Source: an uncultured Prevotella sp. (lineage in GTDB: Bacteria; Bacteroidota; Bacteroidia; Bacteroidales; Bacteroidaceae). From it: a DNA stretch of 9,119 bases. Made by a program: the position numbers and the translations under genes. The DNA lies in assembly GCA_937898715.1 (NCBI GenBank), contig CALEKA010000093.1, positions 1-9,119 on the forward strand, in the 5' to 3' direction. The notes beneath the pieces are model-generated. The model made no database searches. It was not told the origin of the DNA and worked only from the letters and a program-made list of their open reading frames with translations. Of this stretch, positions 1 to 5,493 are shown in pieces. The stretch's first letter is position 1. The number at the start of each line of letters is the position of its first letter.

Positions 1-38
1 CATTCGACTTGCACGATGATTCAGCCCGCCCAGTCTAA
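1..38 (+). CDS. Possible 3' end of an upstream + strand gene (partial)
   Basis: The window opens in a reading frame (frame 3) that ends in TAA at 36-38 and would encode a tail ending FDLHDDSARPV. Frame 1 is also open from the edge to TGA at 49-51, so the frame is not certain. I favour frame 3 because its composition is protein-like, and the existence of some + strand gene is supported by the strong hairpin with a T-rich 3' side at 68-120. A gene ending here would be convergent with purC, with the REP-like palindromes lying in the 3'-3' gap. The piece is too short to assign a family, and it may be noncoding. Confidence 0.3.
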   Translation, partial: FDLHDDSARPV

Positions 39-67
39 ATCCGAAACTTGAATTATGATTATGAAAT

Positions 68-124
68 AAGCCAAGAGCCTACTCTTTCCAACGTGAAAGG
101 CAGGCTCTTGGCTTAGTCTTTTCT
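68..124 (+). terminator. Long terminator-type hairpin at the left edge
   Basis: The arms at 68-80 and 102-114 (AAGCCAAGAGCCT and its exact reverse complement) give a perfect 13-bp stem. A second small stem is nested inside (CTTTC 84-88 with GAAAG 95-99). The + strand 3' side runs into AGTCTTTTCTT, so it most likely terminates the gene entering from the left. The - strand side is also fairly T-rich, so it could act in both directions. Confidence 0.6.
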
Positions 125-157
125 TCCATTGTTTAGCTTATTCATCCAGTTTGTAGT

Positions 158-178
158 GCGACGCGTCCTCGCATCGGC
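158..178 (+). repeat. REP-like palindrome, unit 1 (4-nt spacer)
   Basis: Imperfect palindrome of the form CGACGCG-TCCT-CGCATCG, one base off the consensus in its 3' arm. It is the first of six related units in this window (others at 217-241, 294-318, 353-374, 3884-3903 and 3958-3979). Each can fold on itself with a 7-bp GC-rich stem. It lies in the gap between the left-edge gene and the 3' end of purC. Confidence 0.75.
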
Positions 179-216
179 TTAAATTATGTGATCAGCAAGT
201 CTACTCAGAGCCTATT

Positions 217-241
217 GGGGGCGACGCGTCCTCGCGTCGGC
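217..241 (+). repeat. REP-like palindrome, unit 2 (4-nt spacer)
   Basis: Core CGACGCG-TCCT-CGCGTCG preceded by GGGGG. The whole 25-bp unit is an exact inverted copy of 294-318, so the two can also pair with each other across a 52-base loop, giving a paired arrangement like a BIME. Confidence 0.85.
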
Positions 242-293
242 AGAAGCAGTCTACTCTGCAACTGCGTGGAATTAACTGCTTGATACTGATAGC

Positions 294-318
294 GCCGACG
301 CGAGGACGCGTCGCCCCC
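294..318 (-). repeat. REP-like palindrome, unit 3 (4-nt spacer, inverted)
   Basis: Exact 25-bp reverse complement of unit 2 (217-241), core CGACGCG-AGGA-CGCGTCG followed by CCCCC. Exact identity of the two arms indicates recent duplication, conversion or constraint on pairing. Confidence 0.85.
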
Positions 319-352
319 AGTATTGGCTGAAAGCATTTTGAACGCTATTGAT

Positions 353-374
353 GCCGACGCGAGACGCGTCGCCC
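353..374 (-). repeat. REP-like palindrome, unit 4 (3-nt spacer, inverted)
   Basis: Core CGACGCG-AGA-CGCGTCG followed by CCC. It belongs to the 3-nt-spacer subtype, shared with the units at 3884-3903 and 3958-3979 about 3.5 kb away. It lies just beyond the purC terminator. Confidence 0.8.
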
Positions 375-386
375 ACAAAACTGATA

Positions 387-426
387 AAATAAAGAGCCAA
401 CCCTCTCTTATGAAGGGCTGGCTCTT
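387..426 (-). terminator. purC intrinsic-type terminator
   Basis: On the - strand, downstream of the purC stop, AAGAGCC (392-398) pairs with GGCTCTT (420-426). The stem extends inward by about five more pairs around one mismatch, to a 9-base loop at 405-413. Transcription of purC would run out into TATTTTATC. The T tract is interrupted, but the position and stem strength fit a terminator. Confidence 0.75.
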
Positions 427-437
427 AGAATATACAA

Positions 438-464
438 GATATCCTTTTGGTAAAAAGGACTATC
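438..464 (-). terminator. Second hairpin directly after the purC stop
   Basis: TCCTTTT (442-448) pairs with AAAAGGA (453-459) around the loop GGTA, and flanking GATA/TATC extends the stem with one bulged base. It begins only a few bases past the purC stop codon and precedes the main terminator at 392-426. It may protect the 3' end or assist termination. Confidence 0.5.
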
Positions 465-471
465 TGATGAA

Positions 472-1413
472 TTACTTGTTCAGATAAGCTTCTACGTTCT
501 TCTGGATACGTCCGAGTACGTCGCCGCTTTCTTCGGGGACGAACTTTTCGCCAGTGATGTGTTCGTAGAGTTCGATGTAGCGGGCAGAGATGCTGCTGAC
601 GATTTCGTCGGTCATTTCAGGCACTTGCTGGCCTTCCTTGCCTTGGAAACCATTGTCCATCAACCATTCGCGTACAAATTCCTTAGAGAGTTGCTTCTGA
701 GGCTCACCATTCTTGAAGCGTTCCTCGTAGCCTTCAGAATAGAAATAGCGTGATGAGTCGGGAGTGTGAATCTCGTCCATCAAGTAGATCTTGCCATCGT
801 GCTTACCAAACTCGTACTTCGTATCAACGAGTATCAAACCACGCTTTGCTGCGATTTCTGTACCACGTTCGAAGAGGGCGAGAGTATACTTCTCAAGTAC
901 GGCATATTCTTCAGGAGTAGCCAGTCCACGAGCTAAGATCTCCTCTTTAGATATGTCAGCATCGTGCTCGCCGATTTCAGCTTTTGTAGTCGGGGTGATG
1001 ATGGGGGTGGGGAACTTCTGATTTTCCTTCATGCCCTCGGGTAGTTTCACACCGCAAATCTCACGTACACCGCTCTTATAAGCACGCCATGCGCTGCCGC
1101 AAAGGTAACCACGTACGATCATTTCTACGGGGAAGCCTTCGCACATCACGCCTACGGTCACCATAGGATCGGGAGTGGCAAGTTTCCAGTTGGGGCAGAT
1201 GTCTGTGGTAGCATCGAGAAACTTTGCTGCAATCTGGTTGAGCACTTGACCCTTGAAGGGAATGCCTTTGGGCAAGATCACGTCGAAGGCAGAGATACGG
1301 TCGGTAGCAACCATTGCCAATCGATCGCCCAGGTTGTACACGTCGCGTACTTTACCATGGTATACACTCTTTTGTCCGGGAAAATGAAAATCGGTTTTAG
1401 TTAATGCAGACAT
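472..1413 (-). CDS. purC: SAICAR synthase (phosphoribosylaminoimidazole-succinocarboxamide synthase)
   Basis: PurC catalyses the ATP-dependent joining of L-aspartate to CAIR to give SAICAR in de novo purine synthesis, in the cytosol. The 313-aa product shows the family landmarks in order: the N-terminal ATP-binding strand YHGKVRDVY (18-26), ATDRISAFDV (36-45), the CGSAWRAY signature region (105-112), the TPTTKAEIGEHD segment (140-151), LVDTKYEFG (195-203) and DEIHTPDSSR (213-222). The length fits the roughly 300-aa type with a C-terminal extension seen in Bacteroidetes and eukaryote-like enzymes rather than the shorter E. coli form (about 237 aa). The ATG at 1411-1413 is chosen because the family's N-terminus starts close to it; no Shine-Dalgarno site is visible. 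It lies downstream of phoH in the same direction, 192 bases apart, and could be co-transcribed. Two hairpins follow its stop codon. I see no consensus -7 box directly upstream. Confidence 0.97.
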   Translation of the reverse strand: MSALTKTDFHFPGQKSVYHGKVRDVYNLGDRLAMVATDRISAFDVILPKGIPFKGQVLNQIAAKFLDATTDICPNWKLATPDPMVTVGVMCEGFPVEMIVRGYLCGSAWRAYKSGVREICGVKLPEGMKENQKFPTPIITPTTKAEIGEHDADISKEEILARGLATPEEYAVLEKYTLALFERGTEIAAKRGLILVDTKYEFGKHDGKIYLMDEIHTPDSSRYFYSEGYEERFKNGEPQKQLSKEFVREWLMDNGFQGKEGQQVPEMTDEIVSSISARYIELYEHITGEKFVPEESGDVLGRIQKNVEAYLNK

Positions 1414-1520
1414 TGTAGTTTATAGATTATGGGGCAGGAGCTAAACGATACGTTTGTCCGTTTGGGCATCCTTTCCCGAGTTATGATTCTTTTTAGGTAC
1501 TTATCTTTATAAAAGCATTA

Positions 1521-1597
1521 AAGGTAACATGTAAAAGCTTCGCAGTGTTGGTCGCGTGTGGAAAACGGACCATGGGAATGCTCTTACATGTTACCTT
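1521..1597. repeat. 77-bp inverted-repeat structure between phoH and purC
   Basis: Arms at 1521-1538 and 1580-1597 are 18 bp each and complementary except for one position, which becomes a G.U pair in one of the two RNA strands. An inner stem TGGTC/GACCA (1549-1553, 1568-1572) sits in the 41-base loop. On the - strand it follows the phoH stop by 8 bases and precedes the purC start by about 107. The sequence after the 3' arm is TTTAATGCTTTTAT, not a clean U tract. It could be a phoH terminator, a structured purC leader, or a small mobile palindromic element. No flanking target duplication is visible. Confidence 0.6.
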
Positions 1598-1605
1598 CGT
1601 AAGTC

Positions 1606-2634
1606 TTAGGATTGAGGTGGAGTAGAGGGTAGTGCGTCTTGTTTTGCTGACGTGTCTTTAGCTGACGTGTCTTCCTCTATCTCGCGCAATTTTTTGCGTC
1701 GTTCGTCGTCGCGGTTGTAAGCCTCAACGATGCGCGTCACCAGTTTGTGGCGGATAATGTCCTTCTTGTTCATTTCGATGAAGGCAATGCCTTCAATGCC
1801 TTGCAGGATGCGTTGCGCTTCGATGAGTCCACTCTTCTGTGAAGGTGGAAGGTCTATCTGTGTGCGGTCGCCTGTGACGATCATCTTCGTGTTCCATCCC
1901 ATGCGAGTCAGAAACATCTTAATCTGTGCGGTCGTAGTATTCTGTGCTTCGTCGAGAATGACCACGGCATCGTTGAGCGTACGTCCGCGCATGAAGGCCA
2001 ATGGAGCTATCTGAATCACGTTCGTGTCCATATACTCCTGAAGCTTTGCCGCAGGTATCATCTCTTGCAGGGCGTCATAGAGCGGTTGCAAGTAAGGATC
2101 TATCTTATCCTTCATATCGCCTGGGAGGAACCCAAGCTTCTCCCCAGCTTCTACGGCGGGGCGACTCAGAATGATCTTCTTTACTTCTTTAGCCTTGAGA
2201 GCCTTCACTGCCAGAGCTATGGCAGTATACGTCTTACCGGAGCCAGCAGGACCAATGGCAAATATCATGTCGCACTTATCGTAAGCCTCTACCAATCGGC
2301 GCTGGTTTTCGGTGCGTGGTGTGATAGGCTTCCCGCCCGTGCTGTACACGATCACATCGCTTGTATGCTCACTCGTTGTGCTATTGCCCTTGATGATGTT
2401 GAGAATATCCTCTTCTTGTAGGCGATTGTACTTCGTACAGTGCTTTTCTAATTTCTGAAACACCTCTTCAAAGGCAGCCATGTCCTCTTCGCCTCCCATC
2501 ACGCGCACCACGTTGTCGCGTGCCATAATGCGCAATTTCGGACAAAGTGCTCGCAACATCTTAATGTTGACGTTGTTGGCTCCGTAGAAGATCACGGGAT
2601 CGGCTTCTTCAAGTATGAAATGTTTCTCTATCAT
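1606..2634 (-). CDS. phoH: PhoH family ATPase
   Basis: The 342-aa cytosolic P-loop NTPase carries Walker A GPAGSGKT (128-135), the PhoH-typical SRPAVEAGEKLGFLPGD (157-173), Walker B VVILDEAQN (224-232), the sensor-like VTGDRTQIDLP (253-263) and the basic RHKLVTRIVEAY (295-306). The N-terminal ~70 residues resemble the small accessory domain of PhoH/YbeZ-type proteins. The family is linked to RNA metabolism and ribosome maturation (YbeZ with YbeY); its exact reaction is not settled. The C-terminal tail after about residue 318 is charged and low in complexity, with DTSAK repeated twice, encoded by a 15-bp direct repeat at 1646-1675. The ATG at 2632-2634 gives the usual N-terminus. A candidate -7 box lies at 2748-2755. 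The gene is divergent from the DUF5715-like gene, and purC follows it. Family assignment is firm; the physiological role is not. Confidence 0.95.
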   Translation of the reverse strand: MIEKHFILEEADPVIFYGANNVNIKMLRALCPKLRIMARDNVVRVMGGEEDMAAFEEVFQKLEKHCTKYNRLQEEDILNIIKGNSTTSEHTSDVIVYSTGGKPITPRTENQRRLVEAYDKCDMIFAIGPAGSGKTYTAIALAVKALKAKEVKKIILSRPAVEAGEKLGFLPGDMKDKIDPYLQPLYDALQEMIPAAKLQEYMDTNVIQIAPLAFMRGRTLNDAVVILDEAQNTTTAQIKMFLTRMGWNTKMIVTGDRTQIDLPPSQKSGLIEAQRILQGIEGIAFIEMNKKDIIRHKLVTRIVEAYNRDDERRKKLREIEEDTSAKDTSAKQDALPSTPPQS

Positions 2635-2739
2635 GTTTCTCTATCTGTAGTCGTAAAGCAAACAATGCGTGGACCCTCTCAAGAGAAAAGCCCTCGTTGC
2701 GTTGCTTTAGCCGACAAGAATACCCTGTATTCGGTTTTA

Positions 2740-2751
2740 TTTGCATGCAAA
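2740..2751. promoter_or_regulatory. Perfect 12-bp palindrome in a divergent promoter region
   Basis: TTTGCATGCAAA is an exact palindrome and overlaps the candidate -7 box of phoH (2748-2755). It lies about 26 bases upstream of the candidate -7 box for the divergent gene. Its position would suit an operator, but no regulator can be named from the sequence, and a single 12-bp palindrome can be chance. Confidence 0.3.
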
Positions 2752-2755
2752 ATTA
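2748..2755 (-). promoter_or_regulatory. Candidate -7 box for phoH
   Basis: Read on the - strand this is TAATTTTG, a match to the Bacteroidetes -7 consensus TAnnTTTG. It would start transcription roughly 105 bases before the phoH ATG. No TTTG (-33) element is seen at the usual distance, so the call is tentative. Confidence 0.4.
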
Positions 2756-2776
2756 AGAAATCCCGCGGAAATGCAC

Positions 2777-2784
2777 TAACTTTG
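2777..2784 (+). promoter_or_regulatory. Candidate -7 box for the DUF5715-like gene
   Basis: TAACTTTG matches TAnnTTTG exactly. It would give a leader of about 85 bases before the ATG at 2878. A weak dyad (CTTTG at 2780-2784 with CAAAG at 2791-2795) lies at the presumed start site. There is no clear -33 TTTG. Confidence 0.5.
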
Positions 2785-2877
2785 TGCGAGCAAAGTTTAC
2801 GTACTTCATTTAAAAGGGTCGTAAGCCTGCCAGGAAATCCTCAGTTTCCTATACTTATTACTTGCATCCATTCTCTT

Positions 2878-3687
2878 ATGAAAAGATTATATACGCCTCG
2901 CCGCATCCATTTTATCATCGCTTTTGCTGTCATGGTAGTTGCATTCTCTATTATGAAATGTACGCATCCCGAATGGCTCCTTCCTCGTGAGCACGAAGTA
3001 GAGCAACCCAAAGTTGCAGCCCATGAGCCCGACAGTATAGAGCTACAGGCGGCTAAGGTAGATCAGCTATTCTTGAAGCGTCGCTCTCCACTTGCAGTAC
3101 TCAAGGCCGATGGCACGCCTGTGAAGAATCGTGTCACCAGTGTGCCGAGGTTTGAGACCTCCTTTCCTGACCTCAATGATGTGCAGTATGCCACTGCCAG
3201 TCGGCTTGGCATACCTCAGATTGCCAATCGCGAGGAGGCGCATCGCCATATGAAGGATTTGGTCTACATTGCCGACAATCCTTTCTACACCGTGCAGCGC
3301 CTTCGTCAGTCTATTCCCTATCTGGTGCCACGTGCGGCAGTTTTGCTCAATGAGATAGCTCGTGCTTTTAATGATTCTCTGGTCACAAAGGGCTATCCTC
3401 CTCACAAATTGCTGATAACTTCTGTGCTCCGCACACAAGAGGATGTGCAGCGCCTCCGCAATTTCAATCAGAATGCGTCGCAGAACTCCTGTCATCAGTT
3501 TGGCACCACCTTCGACATCTCTTACAACCGTTTCCTTGAAATCCACGAAGATGGCAGTAGCGACATCCGCTGGGTCACTGTCTACAAGTCGATTCTTGCT
3601 GAAGTGCTCAATGATATGCGCCAGATGGGAGCGTGCTATGTGAAGTACGAGGTGCATCAGTCTTGCTTCCATATTACGGCACGATAA
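2878..3687 (+). CDS. DUF5715-like exported protein with M15 peptidase-type metal site
   Basis: With the ATG at 2878 the product has 269 aa. Residues 8-27 form one hydrophobic segment after a basic start, so it is exported or anchored in the inner membrane facing the periplasm. C28 is preceded by K, which does not make a lipobox. The C-terminal half carries S204-x-H206-x-x-G209-x-x-x-D213, like the SxHxxGxAxD zinc motif of M15/VanY-type D,D- and L,D-carboxypeptidases. Nearer the C-terminus, E258-V-H260 and H265 fit the catalytic Glu and third His. I recognise the overall type as DUF5715 of Bacteroidetes; a peptidoglycan peptidase role is inferred. The frame stays open upstream to 2620, but that stretch holds the divergent promoters and overlaps phoH, so a start there is unlikely. 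It is monocistronic, and its 3' end faces the Dabb gene. Confidence 0.85.
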   Translation: MKRLYTPRRIHFIIAFAVMVVAFSIMKCTHPEWLLPREHEVEQPKVAAHEPDSIELQAAKVDQLFLKRRSPLAVLKADGTPVKNRVTSVPRFETSFPDLNDVQYATASRLGIPQIANREEAHRHMKDLVYIADNPFYTVQRLRQSIPYLVPRAAVLLNEIARAFNDSLVTKGYPPHKLLITSVLRTQEDVQRLRNFNQNASQNSCHQFGTTFDISYNRFLEIHEDGSSDIRWVTVYKSILAEVLNDMRQMGACYVKYEVHQSCFHITAR

Positions 3688-3704
3688 AAATTAAAAGTAT
3701 TACA

Positions 3705-3867
3705 TCTTATCAAGTAATAAGTAACAAGTAATAAGTAATACATTCTTGCTCTTATCAAGTAATAAGTAATACATTCTTGCTCTTATCAAGTAATAAGTAA
3801 CAAGTAATAAGTAATACATTCTTGCTCTTATCAAGTAATAATAACAGGTGATAAGTAATACATCACT
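3705..3867. repeat. AT-rich tandem repeat array, four units
   Basis: Units begin with TCTTATCAAGTAATAA. Units 1 and 3 (3705-3749 and 3781-3825) are identical 45-mers ending TACATTCTTGC. Unit 2 (3750-3780) is the same unit with an internal 14-bp deletion, which is itself a repeat of AAGTAA-type sequence. Unit 4 (3826-3867) is degenerate. The array starts 17 bases after the DUF5715-like stop and contains stops in all three forward frames. The pattern fits replication slippage; no function is evident. Confidence 0.85.
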
Positions 3868-3883
3868 CTCTGAGTGAAATAAA

Positions 3884-3903
3884 GCCGATGCGAGACGCGT
3901 CGC
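3884..3903 (-). repeat. REP-like palindrome, unit 5 (3-nt spacer, inverted)
   Basis: Core CGATGCG-AGA-CGCGTCG, one base off consensus. It is paired with the opposite-facing unit at 3958-3979 across about 55 bases, as units 2 and 3 are paired near purC. It lies between the convergent ends of the DUF5715-like and Dabb genes. Confidence 0.8.
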
Positions 3904-3957
3904 TCACAGAAATGGTTCAGGCAAGGTCTGAAAAGACAGAGCCTCAACTTCTTTCGT

Positions 3958-3979
3958 GGGCGACGCGTCTCGCGTCGGC
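3958..3979 (+). repeat. REP-like palindrome, unit 6 (3-nt spacer)
   Basis: Core CGACGCG-TCT-CGCGTCG preceded by GGG, the exact reverse complement of unit 4 (353-374). It ends 23 bases before the stop of the Dabb gene and could stabilise that - strand transcript's 3' end. No separate intrinsic terminator is seen for the Dabb gene. Confidence 0.85.
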
Positions 3980-4002
3980 TTCGGTTTGTCTATATTGTGC
4001 TT

Positions 4003-4299
4003 CTATTCGAAGTCTACGCAAGCACGTTCTCCGATATGCTTCATCAGTTCGCCAGCTACGGCTTTGTGGGCGGGATGAACGCTATATGCCTTTACGTCGT
4101 CAAGGTTGTCAAAGGCAGAGTCGAGACAGATGTCCCACTTCTCATTCTCATTGATATTAAAGCCCACATGCACGCTGCGTATGAAGGGTATTACATTGGG
4201 CAGAGCCTCAATGCCCTGCTTGAAAGCTTCGCGAGCTGCCTTGCGTACGTCGGCAGGCACATCTTCGCGAAATTTGAACATTACGATGTGTTTGGTCAT
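4003..4299 (-). CDS. Dabb family (stress-responsive A/B barrel) protein
   Basis: The 98-aa product matches the small Dabb fold (dimeric alpha+beta barrel): a first strand with the family-typical KHIVMFKF (3-10), a helix around 14-33, strands near 41-47 and 54-62, and the conserved HPAHKAV (75-81) leading into the last helix and a final strand ACVDFE. Members are cytosolic; the fold covers stress proteins in plants and some enzymes, and most bacterial members have no defined reaction, so no function is assigned. The length is complete for the family and the ATG at 4297-4299 is the natural start. It lies 183 bases downstream of the zinc-ribbon gene on the same strand, with a small hairpin between, and no clear -7 box is visible. 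Confidence 0.9.
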   Translation of the reverse strand: MTKHIVMFKFREDVPADVRKAAREAFKQGIEALPNVIPFIRSVHVGFNINENEKWDICLDSAFDNLDDVKAYSVHPAHKAVAGELMKHIGERACVDFE

Positions 4300-4320
4300 A
4301 ACTAAGAGTTTATTGTTTTG

Positions 4321-4338
4321 CTCGGCTTATATGCCGAG
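4321..4338. terminator. Short GC hairpin upstream of the Dabb gene
   Basis: CTCGGC (4321-4326) and GCCGAG (4333-4338) form a 6-bp stem with a 6-base loop. On the - strand it is followed by CAAAACAATAAAC, not by a U tract, and lies about 22 bases before the Dabb ATG. It may be a weak terminator of the preceding zinc-ribbon transcript or part of the Dabb leader. Confidence 0.35.
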
Positions 4339-4431
4339 TTCTTATTGCTAATCTGTACAAGCGTTGAGCTTATGAGTTTATGTGGCTTGTGTGTTTCTGC
4401 TCATAGATCAGTTTATGACGTGTATATGCTT

Positions 4432-4467
4432 AACTTCTAAACTTTTCAACTTCTAAACTTTTCAACT
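4432..4467. repeat. 16-bp direct repeat, 2.25 copies
   Basis: AACTTCTAAACTTTTC occurs twice in perfect tandem (4432-4447, 4448-4463) followed by AACT. It lies in the 183-base gap between the zinc-ribbon and Dabb genes. The copies are identical, as expected for slippage. No function is evident. Confidence 0.85.
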
Positions 4468-4482
4468 GCAAAGTATTCCCTC

Positions 4483-5490
4483 TCACTCATTCCATGCTCC
4501 GCAATGCGGACATCTGCCTTTTCCTGGGATAGACTTGCCACACACGCCGCAGAGCAAGTGGGAGGGTTGGTGCTTGATGTATTGCCTAATGGCAAAAGCC
4601 CAGTAGACTACGAGCAGAGGATAACCTATATAGATAGGTGTGGTCAGTGTAAAGATGAGGTAAAGCACCACGCACATTCCGCCCAACGAAGCCAGATAAG
4701 ATAGGTTGTCGCCCAAGTCGGGCTGTCTACGTATCTCGTCGACTACCGCTACTGCCACAATCAGCATAGCCCACACAGAGGCGATAAATAGCGCCATGAT
4801 AAGCGGTAGCTCCGTGTTGAAAGGATTGAGCGTAGGGTGAAAGTAAAACTCTACCCACGTCATGGGGATGAACCGTTGAATGCTACCATAGAGCGCTGCC
4901 GAACTGCTCACGCAGAGGCATAGCAAGGTGGGGTAGAAACTTGGAATGTCGTTGAAACTTACGATGCGGAATCGCTTGTGCCGTATGCTCTGAATGAGCC
5001 AAAAGAGTACGGCCAATCCGAAGATGGAGAGTACGAAGATGCTTCGGCCGTCGGAGAAGTAGTAGATGAACTGTGATATTGGATCGTCGGGCACAACATT
5101 GTCGAGCAAGGTGCTCTCATGAATCCAACCTTGTGTCAGTTGGTCGCGTGCTACTTTTATCCACACCGAGTCGGTCGTATCGTTGGGCACGTACATCACT
5201 TTTGCTACCACCAACTGGTCGCGGTTGCGTATGTTGATGGTATCGTTGATCATCGCTCCATAGTCTGGCAGACCTTGTAGTGGTGGGGCTGTCTGCAAGC
5301 GTAGAGAGTCTGTGGCTTGGAAGTTGTAGCCCGTCCAGTAGTGGTGCGTTATGTAGAAGTTGACCGAGTCAACACTTCCCTCGCTGACAGCCTGCCAGTG
5401 GTCCACCTTGTTGGGGTGGGAATAGTAGCACCCCACGTTGAGCAAGCAGCATAGGAGCAGGAGCAGCAAGTTGGTAATCCATCTTTTCAT
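4483..5490 (-). CDS. Multi-pass membrane protein with periplasmic SH3-like region and C-terminal zinc ribbon
   Basis: The 335-aa protein starts with a signal-type segment (MKRW then a hydrophobic run, 5-20) ending NVGC. C21 could be lipidated, but N at -3 makes the lipobox weak. Residues about 22-147 are polar, and 93-129 (VVAKVMYV to WIKVARDQLTQGWIHESTLL) look like a bacterial SH3 domain. Five hydrophobic segments follow near 149-168, 184-204, 228-250, 264-283 and 285-303. The tail has C314-x2-C317 and C327-x2-C330, a small zinc ribbon. With a cleaved N-terminus and five helices, the ribbon would be cytosolic. The start lies 3 bases after the stop of the U32 gene, so the two are probably translated together. 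I do not know a function for this architecture; the conserved pairing, if real, would point to one linked with the U32 protein. Confidence 0.8.
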   Translation of the reverse strand: MKRWITNLLLLLLCCLLNVGCYYSHPNKVDHWQAVSEGSVDSVNFYITHHYWTGYNFQATDSLRLQTAPPLQGLPDYGAMINDTINIRNRDQLVVAKVMYVPNDTTDSVWIKVARDQLTQGWIHESTLLDNVVPDDPISQFIYYFSDGRSIFVLSIFGLAVLFWLIQSIRHKRFRIVSFNDIPSFYPTLLCLCVSSSAALYGSIQRFIPMTWVEFYFHPTLNPFNTELPLIMALFIASVWAMLIVAVAVVDEIRRQPDLGDNLSYLASLGGMCVVLYLIFTLTTPIYIGYPLLVVYWAFAIRQYIKHQPSHLLCGVCGKSIPGKGRCPHCGAWNE

Positions 5491-5493
5491 AGA

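Noticed and set aside
158..374. CRISPR array from the repeated GC-rich units
   Set aside because: The units are short palindromes in both orientations with irregular gaps (38, 52 and 34 bases) and no cas genes; this is a REP-like pattern.
2620..2877. Upstream extension of the DUF5715-like reading frame to an ATG at 2620
   Set aside because: It overlaps the start of phoH, runs through both candidate promoters, and puts a membrane segment far from the N-terminus; the ATG at 2878 gives a normal basic-hydrophobic export signal.
3067..3672. 201-codon open frame on the - strand
   Set aside because: It is the antisense shadow of the DUF5715-like gene, with no family resemblance and no promoter.
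3888..4154. 88-codon + strand open frame
   Set aside because: It is built from the REP-like palindromes and the antisense of the Dabb gene; no protein-like features.
3997..4305. 102-codon + strand open frame
   Set aside because: It is the exact antisense of the well-supported Dabb gene.
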